From contig NZ_KB906401.1 of the NCBI RefSeq assembly GCF_000381345.1, positions 1 through 64,000 of the forward strand: a stretch of DNA of 64,000 nucleotides, read 5' to 3'. This document shows positions 59,848 through 64,000 of the stretch, in pieces (position 1 is the first letter of the stretch; every line of letters starts with the position of its first letter). The stretch comes from Deinococcus apachensis DSM 19763 (GTDB lineage: Bacteria; Deinococcota; Deinococci; Deinococcales; Deinococcaceae). The position numbers and the translations under genes were made by a program. Below the pieces are notes generated by a model. The model had not been told where the DNA came from, made no database searches, and saw only the letters and a list, made by a program, of their open reading frames with translations.

Positions 59848-59919
59848 GTCATGCTGAGCAAACGCAGAGCATCTCCAACAGGGCCAAAAGGCGAGCCCCT
59901 TCACTGCGTTCAGGGCGAC
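59848..59919. repeat. GTCATGCTGAGC-type dispersed hairpin repeat
   Basis: GTCATGCTGAGCAAACGCAG near the left end and, reversed, GTCGCCCTGAACGCAG at the right end form an imperfect inverted repeat. The words resemble a dispersed palindromic element widespread in many bacterial genomes. It lies in the 246 bp between dnaG and the aminotransferase. Confidence 0.45.
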
Positions 59920-60055
59920 AAGTTGTTGTGGCCGGGGCGCCGTTCAACCCACGACTTGTTCGAGAACCCCAGCGAGCAGGACCACTTCACTACGAGCCCG
60001 TATTCCCGGACGGCGGGTTATGTCGCGTTCAGAGCTGGGTGTTAGCCTGCCTGAT

Positions 60056-61237
60056 ATGTGGGCCTCCAGACGAGCGGGAGCGGTGCCGGGCAGCGTGTTC
60101 GCGCTGATGGACGCGGCGAAAGGGCGGGCGAGGGCGGCGGGGCATAGCGTCATTGACCTCAGCATCGGGTCGAGCGACCAGACCCCCCCGGAACCCGCGT
60201 TGGAGGCGCTGCGGGAGGCCACGCGCGACCCTGAGACCTACCGCTACCCCCTCTTCAGCGATACCCGCCCGTTGCGGGAGGCAGCGGCGGCCTACATGAG
60301 GCGGCGCTTCGGGCTGAGGCTGGACGTGGACATGGAGCTCCTGCCCCTCATCGGCGCGCAGGAGGGGCTGGCCCACCTGCTGCTGGCCGTCACCGATCCC
60401 GGAGACACGCTGCTGCTGCCCGACCCCTGCTACCCGCCCTACCTAGGGGCGGCGGCGGTCGCGGGCCTGAACGTGGTCACGCTGCCCCTCCTCCCCGAGC
60501 GCGGCTTTCTGCCCGACCTGAGCGCGGTCCCGGATGACGTTCAGCCCCGAGTCCTGCTCCTAAACTACCCCAACAACCCGACCTCAGCGGTGGTGGACGC
60601 GGCGTTTTTCCGGGAGGCCGCCGGGTGGTGCCGGGCGAGGGGCACGCTGCTCATCCACGACCACCCCTACGCCGAGCTGACCTTCGGGGATTATCGAGCG
60701 CCGAGCGCGCTGGAGGCTGGGACGGAGGGCGTCGTCGAATTACACTCGCTCTCCAAGACGCACCACCTGGGGGGCTTCCGGGTGGGTTTCGCGGCGGGGG
60801 ACCGGCACGCCATTGCAGCCCTCGCCCGGGTCAAGGGGGCGGTGGACTTCCACCCCTATCTGGGGATTCAGCGGGCGGCGGCAGTCGCGCTGGACCTCCC
60901 GGACGAAGTGGGCCGGGCCGGGGCGCACATTTTCGAGGCCCGCCGTGACGCGCTCGTTCCAGCCCTGCGTGAGATCGGCTGGGAGGTCGCACTTCCCCAG
61001 GCGAGCATGTACGTCTGGGCGCGGGTGCCGGGCCTGACGGACAGCGTGGCCTATACGGTACGCGCCGCCAAGACGACGGGAGTGGCGGTCAGTCCCGGCC
61101 GCGCCTTCGGTGAGCAGGGTGAGGGATTCGTCCGCTTCGCCCTCGTGCAGCCGCCGGAAGTGCTGGCCGAGGCGGCGCGGCGCCTGGCAACTGTTCCCGT
61201 AGCGGAGGAACCGGCGCCTCAGCCCGCCCTGCCGTAA
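60056..61237 (+). CDS. PLP-dependent aminotransferase (class I/II)
   Basis: A 393-residue fold-type I aminotransferase. [12 protein letters not shown] and the PLP-lysine motif [15 protein letters not shown] are diagnostic; overall resemblance is to LL-diaminopimelate or aspartate/alanine aminotransferases, exact substrate unknown. The ATG at 60056 is chosen over an in-frame start 12 codons earlier because TAGCCT (60043-60048) lies seven bases upstream. A terminator follows the stop. Confidence 0.9.
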   Translation: MWASRRAGAVPGSVFALMDAAKGRARAAGHSVIDLSIGSSDQTPPEPALEALREATRDPETYRYPLFSDTRPLREAAAAYMRRRFGLRLDVDMELLPLIGAQEGLAHLLLAVTDPGDTLLLPDPCYPPYLGAAAVAGLNVVTLPLLPERGFLPDLSAVPDDVQPRVLLLNYPNNPTSAVVDAAFFREAAGWCRARGTLLIHDHPYAELTFGDYRAPSALEAGTEGVVELHSLSKTHHLGGFRVGFAAGDRHAIAALARVKGAVDFHPYLGIQRAAAVALDLPDEVGRAGAHIFEARRDALVPALREIGWEVALPQASMYVWARVPGLTDSVAYTVRAAKTTGVAVSPGRAFGEQGEGFVRFALVQPPEVLAEAARRLATVPVAEEPAPQPALP

Positions 61238-61252
61238 ACCCGCCGTTCAGCA

Positions 61253-61300
61253 GGGAGGGCGCCCAGCCGATGCCCCGGCAGGCGCCCTCTCTCCCCTTTT
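61253..61300 (+). terminator. Terminator after aminotransferase gene
   Basis: GAGGGCGCC (61255-61263) pairs with GGCGCCCTC (61281-61289), with a 17-nt loop, followed by TCTCCCCTTTTCC. It lies between the convergent aminotransferase and acs genes. Confidence 0.65.
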
Positions 61301-61324
61301 CCTACAGGCGGCAGGCCACGCGCC

Positions 61325-63277
<1,953 letters not shown>

Positions 63278-63447
63278 GGAAACCTCTGAGGGGGGAGAAA
63301 CGGGGAAGTCCTCGCCTGAGACAGGCCGCCCGGTCGTGGCCGTGCTTGCTGTGAGTGGACCTACTGTAGCGCTGCCGGGGCGTGGAAGCGCCTGTCGTTA
63401 CGGGAGGGGTACTGCACCGGGTTCAGGCTGCTTCGTCCGCCCCCGGA

Positions 63448-63476
63448 GAGCGAAACCCCCGACACGGGGCCGGGGG
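63448..63476 (-). terminator. Terminator after actP-like gene
   Basis: On the minus strand GCCCCCG (63476-63470), a nine-nt loop and CGGGGG (63461-63456) are followed by TTTCGCTC. It lies about 40 bp after the symporter stop. Confidence 0.5.
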
Positions 63477-63512
63477 CTGACTGCTGATGACTGACTGCTG
63501 AAAGCTCACCGC
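63471..63512. repeat. TCAGC-type dispersed palindrome, copy 3
   Basis: GCTGACTGCTGATGACTGAC then CTGCTGAAAGCTCACCGCT repeat the same words as the elements near 22650 and 53950. It abuts the symporter stop codon and overlaps its terminator. No extended perfect stem is seen here, so it may be a degenerate copy. Confidence 0.45.
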
Positions 63513-63514
63513 TC

Positions 63515-64000
63515 CTAGTCGTGCGCCGCGACCGTGCCGTCCGTGCCCGCCCCGGTGTAGGCGCGGAACTGCATCTCGTCGAAGTCCTGATCCGCGCCCT
63601 CGCGGCGGCGGGCGGCGCCGAGCAGGGTGCCCAGAGCCGCGAACGCGAATCCGGCGGGGATGGAGACGATGCCGGGATTCTCGTAGGGGAAGAGGGGCGC
63701 GGCCTGCACCGGGTGACGGCCCGTGGTCTTCTCGGGCGGGTCGATACCCCGGATGTTGGGGCTCACGGCGATCAGCGCCAGGCAGGTCAGGATGCCACCC
63801 ACGATGCCCCAGATCGCCCCGGTCGCATTGAACCGGCGCCAGAACAGCGTGAAGAGGATGACCGGCAGGTTGGAGCTGGCCGCGATGGCAAAGGCGAGTG
63901 CCACCAGGAAGGCCACGTTCTGCGTCTGCGCCAGCAGACCCAGCCCGATGGCGATGACGCCGACTCCGATAGTGGCGAGACGGGCGACCCGGAACTCCTC
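63515..64000 (-). CDS. actP: Acetate/cation symporter, C-terminal part
   Basis: The last 161 residues of a sodium:solute symporter of the ActP type, cut by the window edge. [20 protein letters not shown] and [18 protein letters not shown] are the conserved late helices of acetate permeases, and the tail has a short hydrophilic end. The frame is open to the edge. Next to acs it probably imports acetate. The N-terminus and start lie outside the window. Confidence 0.85.
   Translation of the reverse strand, partial: EEFRVARLATIGVGVIAIGLGLLAQTQNVAFLVALAFAIAASSNLPVILFTLFWRRFNATGAIWGIVGGILTCLALIAVSPNIRGIDPPEKTTGRHPVQAAPLFPYENPGIVSIPAGFAFAALGTLLGAARRREGADQDFDEMQFRAYTGAGTDGTVAAHD

Noticed and set aside
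60018..60034. TTATGTC half-site resembling an RDRM before the aminotransferase
   Set aside because: The second half (TTCAGAG) matches only three of seven positions of the consensus.

Overview
The window is chromosomal DNA from a bacterium of the genus Deinococcus. The evidence is a visibly high G+C content, an EF-Tu with the extra G-domain loop of the Deinococcus-Thermus line, a palindrome matching the radiation/desiccation response motif (RDRM) directly in front of uvrB, and about twenty genes whose start codon lies only 5-7 nt behind a TAnnnT -10 box (leaderless transcripts, typical of Deinococcus). No rRNA, tRNA, CRISPR array, transposase or prophage gene was seen. Base-by-base computation was not possible, so motifs were found by reading.

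Layout. 1-5.2 kb holds the str region on the minus strand (rpsL, rpsG, fusA, an unrelated membrane-protein gene, then tuf with its own promoter). 5.4-15.7 kb carries central metabolism and housekeeping genes (pgm, glpX, wrbA, dcd), a two-component pair and two broken small genes. 15.7-20.7 kb has two DoxX-type genes with a 99-bp MITE-like inverted repeat, a thioesterase/thiolase divergent pair, an AraC regulator, and an ankyrin gene coupled to a disordered protein. 20.8-25.4 kb is aceE-aceF (pyruvate dehydrogenase E1 and E2). 25.5-31.8 kb is accessory: a DHFR-fold protein, a LysR regulator and a three-gene operon of DUF4062-STAND ATPase, an eight-helix membrane protein and a TMEM175-type channel.

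31.8-37.3 kb surrounds uvrB and contains several interrupted genes (frameshifts at G runs and an in-frame amber) beside a Tat-type dienelactone hydrolase. 37.3-48.2 kb carries YceI, an AraC regulator, a uracil/xanthine permease, an overlapping operon of stand-alone dsRNA-binding protein, HAD phosphatase and YraN nuclease-fold protein, a class A penicillin-binding protein, ttcA, DUF72 and an orphan response regulator. 48.3-57 kb has hisF-hisIE, folate and RNA-ligase-type genes, and the gcvT-gcvH-gcvP glycine cleavage operon. 57-64 kb has dnaG, an aminotransferase, acs and the end of an actP-type acetate symporter.

How they work together. aceEF makes acetyl-CoA; acs plus the actP-like symporter recover acetate; thiolase and thioesterase use or release acyl-CoA. 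The gcv operon and 5-formyl-THF cyclo-ligase feed one-carbon folate metabolism. uvrB, dcd and dnaG serve DNA repair, nucleotide supply and replication. The observations most worth a second look are the STAND/TMEM175 operon, the dsRBD/HAD/YraN operon, the CTG start of rpsL, the RDRM at uvrB, and the widespread leaderless promoters, which also fix many start codons.
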